Shown one piece after another: positions 23,546 to 31,008 of a stretch of DNA of 64,000 nt (position 1 is its first letter; each line of letters starts with the position of its first letter). The translations under genes were made by a program, and so were the position numbers. The notes under the pieces were generated by a model, which saw nothing but the letters and a program-made list of their open reading frames with translations, made no database searches and was not told where the DNA came from. The DNA is from Phytohabitans sp052068095 (GTDB lineage: Bacteria; Actinomycetota; Actinomycetes; Mycobacteriales; Micromonosporaceae). The stretch spans positions 1 to 64,000 of the forward strand of contig NZ_JBQHDG010000005.1 of assembly GCF_052068095.1 (NCBI RefSeq), given 5' to 3'.

Positions 23546-24526
23546 ATGGGGCTGTTCTCCAGGAAACGGCCGGATCAGAGCCAGCAGGCGAGCGACGCGT
23601 CGCGGCCGACCATCGACAAAGCCCAGCGCGACCCGGCCGCGCGGCAGCTGATCACCGCGATGGAGCGGCGCGACTGGGCGTCCGCGCGCGGCTTCCTCCA
23701 GTCCGTGCGCGACCCCGACGACCACGCCTTCTACATCTCCGTCTGCGCCGACGTCGACGGCGTGCAGGACTGGATCGGCGAGTGGGTGGCGGCCGAGCCG
23801 CAGTCCACGCTCCCGCTGCTCGTGCAGGGCGCGCACGGTGTCTTCTGGGCCTGGGAGGCGCGCGGTTCGGCCCGCGCCGAGGCCACCCAGCGGGAGCAGT
23901 TCGACCTGTTCTTCAAGCGACTGCGGTTCGCCGAAAACTGCCTCGACGAGGTGGCCGACCGCGACCAGTACGACACCACCGCCCGCGCGTTCTTGCTCAC
24001 CTCCGGTGTCGGCCGGCAGGTGGACCTCGAGGAGCAGCAGCGCCGCTTCCAGGACGTGGTCAAGCGCCACCCGACGCACAAGTGGGCACACGGCGCGATG
24101 CAGCAGTACCTGTGCCGCAAGTGGTTCGGCAGCCACGAGCAGATGTTCGCCTTCGCGCGGCAGACCTCCGGGTACGCCCCGCCCGGCTCGCAGCTGCACG
24201 GCGGCCTTGTCGAGGCGCACATCGAGATGTGGCTCGACCTGCCCAGCGGCGAAGACGTCGAGTACATGAAGCGCCCCGAGGTGGGCGCCGAGATCCGGGC
24301 CGCCGCGCAGCGGTCGATCTGGCACCCGTCGTACCAGCCGCGCCCGGGCTGGCCGAAGCTGCACAACTCGTTCGCCTTCGCGTTCTGGCAGTGCGGCGAC
24401 ATGCAGGCGGCGATCGACCAGTTCAAGCTGATCGGCTACACGTACATCACCGACCACCCGTGGCACTACATGGGCGGCGGCGACCCGGTCGACTACTACC
24501 TGAACGCGTACGGCGGGGGACGGTAG
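23546..24526 (+). CDS. Hypothetical protein, possible TPR-like helical repeat
   Basis: A 326-residue soluble protein I do not recognise. It starts GLFSRKRPDQSQQ, then has Trp-rich helical stretches (RRDWASARGFL, WIGEWVAAEP, HPTHKWAHGAM) reminiscent of tetratricopeptide-like helices. GGGGAGGAAA stands six bases before the ATG, an unusually strong ribosome site for this window, and the same ten bases occur before the divergent M48 gene. The PHP-domain gene follows ten bases downstream. Confidence 0.75.
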   Translation: MGLFSRKRPDQSQQASDASRPTIDKAQRDPAARQLITAMERRDWASARGFLQSVRDPDDHAFYISVCADVDGVQDWIGEWVAAEPQSTLPLLVQGAHGVFWAWEARGSARAEATQREQFDLFFKRLRFAENCLDEVADRDQYDTTARAFLLTSGVGRQVDLEEQQRRFQDVVKRHPTHKWAHGAMQQYLCRKWFGSHEQMFAFARQTSGYAPPGSQLHGGLVEAHIEMWLDLPSGEDVEYMKRPEVGAEIRAAAQRSIWHPSYQPRPGWPKLHNSFAFAFWQCGDMQAAIDQFKLIGYTYITDHPWHYMGGGDPVDYYLNAYGGGR

Positions 24527-24529
24527 GTT
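24524..24529 (+). promoter_or_regulatory. Probable -10 box for the PHP-domain gene
   Basis: TAGGTT fits TAnnnT at exactly -12 to -7 of the GTG at 24536 and spans the stop codon of the previous gene. It would give a leaderless transcript independent of the upstream gene. Confidence 0.5.
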
Positions 24530-24535
24530 CGGGGC

Positions 24536-25615
24536 GTGACCACCCGAGACCCCGTCGCCGACCTGCGGCGCATCGCCTTTCTGCTGGAGCGCGCCAACGA
24601 GGCGACCTACCGGGTGCGCGCGTTTCGCTCGGCCGCCAAGGCCCTCGCCGCGCTCCCCGCCGAGGAGCTGGCGAGCCGCGCCGCGGAAGGCACGCTCACC
24701 AAGCTCTCCGGCGTGGGCGACGTGACCGCGCGCTGCGTGAGCGAGTCGCTCGCCGGCGAGGAGCCGGTGTACCTCCGGCGCCTGCTGGCCACCGAGGGCG
24801 TCGACCTCGACGACGCGGCGTCACAGCTGCGCCAGTCGCTCAAGGGCGACTGCCATACCCACTCCGAGTGGTCCGACGGCGGCTCGCCGATCGAGGAGAT
24901 GGCGCTCGCGGCGGTCGAGCTCGGCCACGAGTACATGGTGCTGACCGACCACTCGCCAAGCCTGACCGTCGCGCGCGGCCTGACCGCCGACCGGCTGCGC
25001 AAGCAGCTCGACTACGTGGCGGCGGTCAACGAGGCGCTGCCCGCCGGCTTTCGCATCCTCACCGGCATCGAGGTCGACATCCTGGCCGACGGCTCGCTCG
25101 ACCAGGACGAGGAGCTGCTGGCCCGGCTCGATGTCGTGGTCGGCTCGGTGCACAGTGGCCTGCGTGACGAGAGCGCCAAGATGACCAGGCGGATGCTGAC
25201 CGCGATCGCCAACCCCCACCTGGACATCCTCGGTCACTGCACGGGGCGCATGGTCACCAAGCGGCCGAAGGGCGCCGAGGGCGAGGGTGACCGGGGCCAC
25301 CGCCGGGCGAGCAAGTCCGGCCGGCCGGAGAGCCAGTTTGACGCCGACGCGGTCTTCGCCGCCTGCGCCGAGCACGGCAAGGCGGTCGAGATCAACTCAC
25401 GGCCGGAGCGGCAAGACCCGCCAAAGCGCCTGATCCGCAAGGCCCTGGAGGCCGGCTGCTCGTTCGTCATCGACACCGACGCGCACGCGCCGGGTCAGCT
25501 CGACTGGCAGCGCTTTGGCTGCGAGCGGGCGGCGCTCTGCGGCGTGCTCCCCGAGCACGTCGTCAATAGCTGGCCTGCTGAGCGGCTTGTCGAATGGGCT
25601 CGCTCGCACGGCTGA
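24536..25615 (+). CDS. PHP-domain phosphoesterase with PolX-like N-terminal helices
   Basis: A 359-residue protein resembling the outer parts of a bacterial family X DNA polymerase without the polymerase core. Residues 1-95 are helix-hairpin-helix-like (LLERANEATYRVRAFRSAA, LSGVGDVTARCV). Residues 105-350 form a PHP domain with the metal-site motifs CHTHSEWSDG, VLTDHS, GIEVDI, VGSVHSG, GHCTGR, EINSRPE and DTDAHAPG. Proteins of this form are annotated as PHP hydrolases of unknown substrate; a role in DNA end processing is possible but not shown. The 3' end overlaps the convergent EamA gene by 53 bases. Confidence 0.82.
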   Translation: MTTRDPVADLRRIAFLLERANEATYRVRAFRSAAKALAALPAEELASRAAEGTLTKLSGVGDVTARCVSESLAGEEPVYLRRLLATEGVDLDDAASQLRQSLKGDCHTHSEWSDGGSPIEEMALAAVELGHEYMVLTDHSPSLTVARGLTADRLRKQLDYVAAVNEALPAGFRILTGIEVDILADGSLDQDEELLARLDVVVGSVHSGLRDESAKMTRRMLTAIANPHLDILGHCTGRMVTKRPKGAEGEGDRGHRRASKSGRPESQFDADAVFAACAEHGKAVEINSRPERQDPPKRLIRKALEAGCSFVIDTDAHAPGQLDWQRFGCERAALCGVLPEHVVNSWPAERLVEWARSHG

Positions 25616-26549
25616 CCGGCGGCTTGCGGCGGCGCACCAGGCCCTGCGACACCGCCACGCCGGCGAGGACGACGACCGCGCCCACCGGCTGATACCACGA
25701 CAGCCGCTCGTCGAGCGCGAGCACGCCGATGACCGTGGCCGCGATTGGGATCACGTAGGTGACGGTCGACGCGGTGCTGGCCCCGGCGAGCCGGATGTTG
25801 CGCATGTTGATCACGAACGCGAGGCCGGTGCCGAGCGCGCCTAGCGCGAGCACGCTGCCGATCACGTCGAACGAGAGGCTCGCCGGTGCCGGCGGCGCGC
25901 CGACCAGCAGCGGCGTCACGATGGCCAGCAGCACCGTCGCGGCGACAAGCTGGGCCGCCGACAGCGCCACGCCCGACTCGGACCGCCCGGCGACGAACCG
26001 CTTCATGTACGGAATGACGAAGCCGTAGCAGGCCGCCGCCCCGAAGCACATGAGCTGCCCGGTGAGGTGGGAGCCGCCGACGCCCTCCCACACGCCGAGG
26101 ATCGTCAGCACTCCCGCGAAGCCGAGCCCGACGCCCACCGCTCCCCGGCTCGTCAGCCGCTCGGTGCGGAACGCGAACACCGCCATCGGCAGCGCGATGA
26201 GCGGGGTCGTCGCATTCCAGATGCCGGCGAGCACCGAGGAGACCCGCTCCTCGCCGTAGCCGAAGAGGGTGAACGGCAGCGCCACACCGATCGCGCCGGC
26301 GACGGTCAGGTGGGCCCAGAGCTTAGGGTCGCGGGGCAGCTGGACACGCGTGACCGCGAGCACGACGAGCAGCGTCAGCGCGCCCGTGCCGACCCGGAAG
26401 AGCGTGAGGTAGAGCGGGTGTAGCTCGCGCACACCGATTTTGATGAACAGGAAGCTGGCACCCCAGATCACCGCCAGGGCCAGGTAACCCGGCAGGAAGG
26501 CCCGAAGACTGAGCCTGTCAGGAGCGGTAGCGGTGGACACTCCTGACAC
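25563..26549 (-). CDS. EamA-family (DMT) transporter
   Basis: Ten-helix drug/metabolite transporter of 328 residues, built of two five-helix EamA repeats. The first repeat starts YLALAVIWGASFLFIKIGV and the second at about residue 165 (LMCFGAAACYGFVIPYMKR). The family exports small metabolites or amino acids. The GTG at 26549 is the first start giving a short polar head. The C-terminal tail, which overlaps the PHP gene, is hydrophilic and not conserved. Confidence 0.88.
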   Translation of the reverse strand: MSGVSTATAPDRLSLRAFLPGYLALAVIWGASFLFIKIGVRELHPLYLTLFRVGTGALTLLVVLAVTRVQLPRDPKLWAHLTVAGAIGVALPFTLFGYGEERVSSVLAGIWNATTPLIALPMAVFAFRTERLTSRGAVGVGLGFAGVLTILGVWEGVGGSHLTGQLMCFGAAACYGFVIPYMKRFVAGRSESGVALSAAQLVAATVLLAIVTPLLVGAPPAPASLSFDVIGSVLALGALGTGLAFVINMRNIRLAGASTASTVTYVIPIAATVIGVLALDERLSWYQPVGAVVVLAGVAVSQGLVRRRKPPVSRASEPIRQAAQQASY

Positions 26550-26661
26550 TCTGCCGCAGGGGTACGACGAAAGTCCCGCGCTTTTCGGACCTGGTGATGG
26601 CTGTCACTCGGAGCGTTTCGGGGTGACAGGCAATGGCAAGGCGCACGACAGGGGCGTCGCG

Positions 26662-26667
26662 TAGGGT
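26662..26667 (+). promoter_or_regulatory. Probable -10 box for the DUF885 gene
   Basis: TAGGGT fits TAnnnT at -12 to -7 of the GTG at 26674, with no Shine-Dalgarno sequence, indicating a leaderless transcript. Confidence 0.5.
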
Positions 26668-26673
26668 CGCACC

Positions 26674-28344
26674 GTGGGACGAATCGATGACCTCGCGGAC
26701 CGCTACGTCGACGAGTGGGCCGCGCTCAACCCGACCGGCGCCACCTATGCCGGCATCAAGGGCTACGACGACAAGCTGGACGACCTTTCGCCGAGCGGAT
26801 TCGCGGCCCAGGCCGACCTGACCCGCCGCACGCTGGCCGCGATCGACGCGACCGAGCCGGTCACCGAGCCCGAGCGCGTCGCGAAGGAGGCGATGGCCGA
26901 GCGGCTCGGCCTGGAGCTGGAGCGGTACGACGCGGGAGAGGCCGCCAGCGAGCTCAACGTGATCGCGAGCGCGCTGCACGGCCTGCGCATGGTCTTCGAT
27001 CTGATGCCGAGCGAGGGCGAAGAGGCGGTCGCCAACATCGCTGCCCGCCTGAGCCAGTTCCCGGCCGCCCTGGAGCAGTACAAGGTGACGCTGCGGGAGG
27101 CGGCCGAGGCCGGCCACGTGAGCCCGCGCGCCCAGATGATCGAGGTCGCCAAGCAGTGCGACAGCTGGACCGACCCGGACGCCGACAACTTCTTCCACGG
27201 GTTCGTCGACGGGCTCGACGCCGGCGACACTCTCACCGCCGAGCTCAAGCGGGGCGCCTCCGCGGCCACCGCCGCGACCGCCGCGTTCGGCGAGTTCCTG
27301 CGCAAGACCATGGCGCCGCTCGGGCGGGAAAAGCAGGCCGCCGGGCGCGAGCGCTACCAGCTCGCCTCCCGTTACTTCCTGGGCGCGCGCGTCGACCTCG
27401 ACGAGACGTACGCGTGGGGGTTCGAGGAGCTGGCCCGCCTGGAGTCGGACATGCGCGCGGTCTCCGCCCGCATCGCCGGCTCGGGCGCCTCGATCGACGA
27501 CGCCGTCGCCGCGCTCGACGCCGACCCGGCCCGCCGGATCGAGGGCAAGGAGGCGTTCCGCGACTGGATGCAGGCCCTCGCCGACAAGGCGCTCGTCGAC
27601 CTGCACGGCACCCACTTCGACATCCCCGAGCCGGTCCGCCGCATCGAGTGCTGCCTGGCGCCGACCAGCGACGGCGGCATCTACTACACCGCGCCGAGCG
27701 AAGACTTCGCCCGTCCCGGCCGCATGTGGTGGGCGGTGCCGCAGGGCATCACCGCGTTCTCCACCTGGCGCGAGGTCACGACCGTCTACCACGAGGGCGT
27801 GCCGGGCCACCACCTCCAGATCGCTCAGACGCTGGTCCGGGCCGAGCTGCTCAACCGCTGGCAGCGCCTGCTCAGCTGGTGTTCCGGGCATGGCGAGGGC
27901 TGGGCGCTCTACTCCGAGCGGCTGATGGACGACCTCGGCTACCTCGAGGACCCGGGTGACAAGCTCGGCATGCTCGACGGCCAGGCGTTCCGGGCCGCCC
28001 GCGTCATCGTCGACATCGGCATGCACCTGGAGCTGGAGATCCCGCGCGACAACCCGTTCGGCTTCCACCCGGGTGAGCGGTGGACGCCGGAGCTGGGCTG
28101 GGAGTTCCTGCGCGCCCACTGCCGGGTGCCGGACGAAAACCTCCGCTTCGAGCTCAACCGCTACCTCGGCTGGCCCGGCCAGGCCCCGGCGTACAAGGTG
28201 GGCGAGCGCATCTGGCTACAGGCCCGAGACGACGCCAAGGCGCGCAAGGGTGCCGACTTCGACCTCAAGGAGTTTCACCGCGAAGCGCTCAACCTCGGCT
28301 CGCTCGGCCTCGACCCCTTCAAGGCCGCGATGTCCCGCCTCTAG
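26674..28344 (+). CDS. DUF885-family protein, probable metallo-carboxypeptidase-like hydrolase
   Basis: A 556-residue mostly helical protein of the DUF885 family. The zinc-peptidase motif HEGVPGHHLQ (HExxxH-like) lies near residue 375, with a second conserved patch GHGEGWALYSERLMDDLG (Glu ligand) about 40 residues later. Family members include peptidase- and amidase-like enzymes; substrate is unknown here. No signal peptide is seen, so a cytoplasmic location is likely. The GTG start is set by the leaderless promoter pattern. Confidence 0.85.
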   Translation: MGRIDDLADRYVDEWAALNPTGATYAGIKGYDDKLDDLSPSGFAAQADLTRRTLAAIDATEPVTEPERVAKEAMAERLGLELERYDAGEAASELNVIASALHGLRMVFDLMPSEGEEAVANIAARLSQFPAALEQYKVTLREAAEAGHVSPRAQMIEVAKQCDSWTDPDADNFFHGFVDGLDAGDTLTAELKRGASAATAATAAFGEFLRKTMAPLGREKQAAGRERYQLASRYFLGARVDLDETYAWGFEELARLESDMRAVSARIAGSGASIDDAVAALDADPARRIEGKEAFRDWMQALADKALVDLHGTHFDIPEPVRRIECCLAPTSDGGIYYTAPSEDFARPGRMWWAVPQGITAFSTWREVTTVYHEGVPGHHLQIAQTLVRAELLNRWQRLLSWCSGHGEGWALYSERLMDDLGYLEDPGDKLGMLDGQAFRAARVIVDIGMHLELEIPRDNPFGFHPGERWTPELGWEFLRAHCRVPDENLRFELNRYLGWPGQAPAYKVGERIWLQARDDAKARKGADFDLKEFHREALNLGSLGLDPFKAAMSRL

Positions 28345-28405
28345 GGACCCTTTCGGAGTCCGGCTTCGGCGCCCGTCGCTTCGAGAAGGTCAAATCCAAA
28401 ATCGA

Positions 28406-28429
28406 CATTCGAGCTGCCGCGACGTCCGC
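28406..28429 (+). repeat. Dispersed 3'-flank element, copy C
   Basis: CATTCGAGCTGCCGCGACGT followed by CCGC starts 61 bases after the stop of the DUF885 gene, in the sense orientation of that gene. It matches copies A (21563-21588) and B (41442-41467) with few changes. Confidence 0.55.
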
Positions 28430-28518
28430 TCACGCAACGTCACCTCCCGCGCTCGCGGCAAGGTGCGCGCATCCTCGCCCGCGCCGGCCGGCGGCCTACG
28501 TGACGAAGCACGCGAGAT

Positions 28519-29946
28519 CTAAGGCGTGTTGACGAGGTCCTTGGCGGTGAGCGTCTTGCAGTCGACGTAGGCGAGCTGGATCTCGACATCGGTGAAGACG
28601 ATCGGGAGCACCGGCACCGGGACGCCCGGGATCAGCGGCGGCGGCGCGGTCGGCGTGTAGACCTGGGGCAGGCCGAGCAGCTTGCCGGCGAAGCGCGGCG
28701 TGAAAAACCGCACGGTGCCCTCGACGGTCAGCGGTTTCGCCTTGATCGACATGCGGCGATTGTTGGGGACGGTCGGCTTCAGCTCGAAGTCGTCCGTCAC
28801 CGCCTTCGTCATGTTGAACCAGAGCACCTTCATCGTGCCGCCGCCACGCAGCGGGAGGTCGGTCACGCCGTGGTACTCCAGGTTGTAGTTGGTCAGCTTG
28901 GAGCCGGTCATGATCGACGGGACGCGGTTGATCGCCTCGATGTCCGCCGGCGGTTCGACCACCCGGGTGAGGATCGGCTTCTCGTCGTCGCCAGGCTCTT
29001 CGGCACCAGGTGCGCCGCTTGGCGGGCAGGTGGGTGTGGGCGTGGGGTCGGCCGGCTTGCCGGGCGCCTGCGTGCCGCTCGGGGTGGGAGTCGGGGAGGC
29101 CTCGGCGGCCGGCGCCTTCTCGTTTCCACCACCGATCCCGATCAGGTCGCCGATACCTTCGATGATGTCGCCGATGATGTTGCCGCCGCCTTCCTCGGTG
29201 CCGCCTTCCGGCGCCGGGGTGGGCGTGGGCGTGGCGGACGGGGTCGGTGTGGGCGTGGCGGGCGGCGCCTCGGGCTTGCAGGGCGCCGCGTGCGCCGGCG
29301 TGCCGCCGCGCAGGATCACCGCCCCGGTCAACGCCAGGCTCATCAGCACGACGGCGATCGTGTAGAGCTGAGACCGGCCCGGACCGGGCCGCTGCGTTGG
29401 GATCTCGCCGGTCGTGTCTACATCGGACCCTTGCCAGTGGTCGCGCCGCTGCGGCGTCTCGGGCCCGTCCAGCAGGTTGTCCACTGTGGCCTCGTTGGCC
29501 GGCTCCGGCTCCTCCGCGGCATCCGGCTCGCTCCCGGCCGGCGCCGGCTCGGGTGGCGCGACCGGCGTCCAGGCGAAGCCCAGCGCGCTGCCCACCATGC
29601 CGAGCAGCAGACCGATGAAGAAGCCGCCGAGGTTGACCCCGATGAGGGAGAAGACGGCGGTCATCGCGGCGACGATCGCGTAGAAGAGGCGCTGGCCCGG
29701 CGACACCCACATCAGCACGCCGCAGGCGACCAGGATCGTGGGGATCAGCCAGGACAGGAATCCGGTCGGACCCATCTGAAACGTCAGGCCACCCAGGCTC
29801 CCCTGCGTGGTCGCGAAGATCTCCAGGCCGGCGAGGATCGTGAACAGGCCGCCCCAGAAGGGTCGGGTCCGCCGCCACACGCGAAAACCCCGCCAGCCGC
29901 GGGCAAGGGGGCTGCTCTTCGCGTGCTGCGGCGTCGGGGAAGTCAC
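28519..29946 (-). CDS. DUF6114-family membrane protein with Pro/Thr-rich linker
   Basis: A 475-residue membrane protein. After a basic head, four or five helices lie between about residues 25 and 130 (FWGGLFTILAGLEIF, SWLIPTILVACGVLMWV, FFIGLLLGMVGSALG). A further helix lies near residues 205-225, followed by an extracytoplasmic Pro/Thr linker and a beta-rich C-terminal domain of about 170 residues. The GTG at 29946 has GGAGGAGCT directly upstream; an extension to 30054 would overlap that site. It follows the DUF6230 gene by 79 bases on the same strand, a pairing common in actinomycetes. Function unknown. Confidence 0.8.
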   Translation of the reverse strand: MTSPTPQHAKSSPLARGWRGFRVWRRTRPFWGGLFTILAGLEIFATTQGSLGGLTFQMGPTGFLSWLIPTILVACGVLMWVSPGQRLFYAIVAAMTAVFSLIGVNLGGFFIGLLLGMVGSALGFAWTPVAPPEPAPAGSEPDAAEEPEPANEATVDNLLDGPETPQRRDHWQGSDVDTTGEIPTQRPGPGRSQLYTIAVVLMSLALTGAVILRGGTPAHAAPCKPEAPPATPTPTPSATPTPTPAPEGGTEEGGGNIIGDIIEGIGDLIGIGGGNEKAPAAEASPTPTPSGTQAPGKPADPTPTPTCPPSGAPGAEEPGDDEKPILTRVVEPPADIEAINRVPSIMTGSKLTNYNLEYHGVTDLPLRGGGTMKVLWFNMTKAVTDDFELKPTVPNNRRMSIKAKPLTVEGTVRFFTPRFAGKLLGLPQVYTPTAPPPLIPGVPVPVLPIVFTDVEIQLAYVDCKTLTAKDLVNTP

Positions 29947-30025
29947 CAGCTCCTCCAAAGGAGAGATTCGACGGCCGGGCCGGGACAGGGCCCGCGAAGG
30001 CGATCGCTCCGCGGGCCCGTGCCGA

Positions 30026-30631
30026 CTACTGCCAGTAGAAGCATTCCTTCGCATCGGCGCCCACGTTGACCTTCAACCTCAGGCCCTTCAGCGTGAACGT
30101 GCCGGCGGTGGTCGACCACGCCTCCTGCTGGAGGTCGGTGATGACGACCTTCTGGGCACGCTGTCCGAAGGCACCCGACTGGCCGCCGACGTCGGAGGCG
30201 TCCACACCGATGTCGATGTTGGTGAACGTCGCGTCGCCACGCAGCTCTGTCACGTCGAGCAGAAGGTCGGTGGCGGTAGCCGGGTCGCCGTCGCCGCCCG
30301 CGTTGATGGTCAGCACGACCGGGAGGTTGGGCACCTTCACCGACTGGCACAGGTCGTACAGCTTCGCGCTCTTGATCCCGGAGATGGCGACCGGGTGCTG
30401 GGTGCCGTCCTTCTCCTTGGCGACACCGCCGTACTGCGTGAAGCCGTCACCTTCCAGCTTGCTGGCGGAGACCTTGAAGGTCTGGCCCGAGACGCTGAAC
30501 GACGCGGCGATCGCGCCGTTGGCCATGCCGAAGATGATGGCGCCGGCGAGAGCTGCCGCCGGGACCATCAGCGCGGCGAAGCGCCGCCATCTGGTGCGCC
30601 CCTGCACCAGATTGCCTTGCGGATCCTTCAC
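30026..30631 (-). CDS. DUF6230-family exported protein
   Basis: A 201-residue protein with a long cytoplasmic head, one membrane or signal helix at about residues 21-43 (LMVPAAALAGAIIFGMANGA) and a beta-rich exported domain starting SFSVSGQTFKVSASKLEG. The C-terminus carries two Cys (DLCQSVKV and ECFYWQ). GAGGAGG stands seven bases before the GTG at 30631, favouring it over a longer frame from 30739. It is first in a pair with the DUF6114 gene. Function unknown. Confidence 0.8.
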   Translation of the reverse strand: MKDPQGNLVQGRTRWRRFAALMVPAAALAGAIIFGMANGAIAASFSVSGQTFKVSASKLEGDGFTQYGGVAKEKDGTQHPVAISGIKSAKLYDLCQSVKVPNLPVVLTINAGGDGDPATATDLLLDVTELRGDATFTNIDIGVDASDVGGQSGAFGQRAQKVVITDLQQEAWSTTAGTFTLKGLRLKVNVGADAKECFYWQ

Positions 30632-30951
30632 AAGGTCCTCCTCGATGGGTGCCACCAGCGCGACGGAAGCGCCGGCGGCGGATGGGAGCGTGGGGGAACG
30701 CGTATCAGGGCCGCTCCTGCCATTACCAGCCGGTAGCAAGCGCGGTGCCGATGTTCTCGCGAAGCGACCCGGGTCACAAGACCCTTGCTACTGGTTGGTA
30801 ACACTTTCGTGGAAGACTGATTCGGGACCTGTCACCTGCTGTTATGCCCTAATGACCAGATCAGGGGTGACAAATCCACCTTAAGCGACCATCGGGTACG
30901 ACAGCGCTCACCCGCCGTAGTGGATTTGTCGAGTAGTTACGATTCCGTAAC
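30632..30951. promoter_or_regulatory. Control region upstream of the DUF6230/DUF6114 pair
   Basis: Together with the lon terminator this makes a 377-base gap without a gene. It contains a perfect 11-bp inverted repeat, GACAAATCCAC (30869-30879) and GTGGATTTGTC (30920-30930), with 40 bases between the arms. A second compact dyad, GTTACG-ATTC-CGTAAC, lies at 30936-30951. The region is less GC-rich than its surroundings. Both dyads look like protein-binding sites. Confidence 0.45.
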
Positions 30952-30957
30952 GACAGC

Positions 30958-30993
30958 GACCCCGCCCCGCGGCCGGAACCGCGGAGCGGGGTC
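30958..30993 (-). terminator. Terminator after lon
   Basis: GACCCCGC (30986-30993 on the minus strand) pairs with GCGGGGTC, and a further CCGCGG/CCGCGG core extends the stem. The hairpin starts 16 bases after the lon stop codon. No U tract follows, as is common in high-GC actinomycetes. It could act in both directions. Confidence 0.65.
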
Positions 30994-31008
30994 TGCGAAA
31001 GGGATTCG

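Noticed and set aside
30632..31008. Possible small gene or riboswitch between DUF6230 and lon
   Set aside because: No frame with start, ribosome site and plausible composition was found, and no known riboswitch core was recognised; only dyads and the lon terminator are supported.
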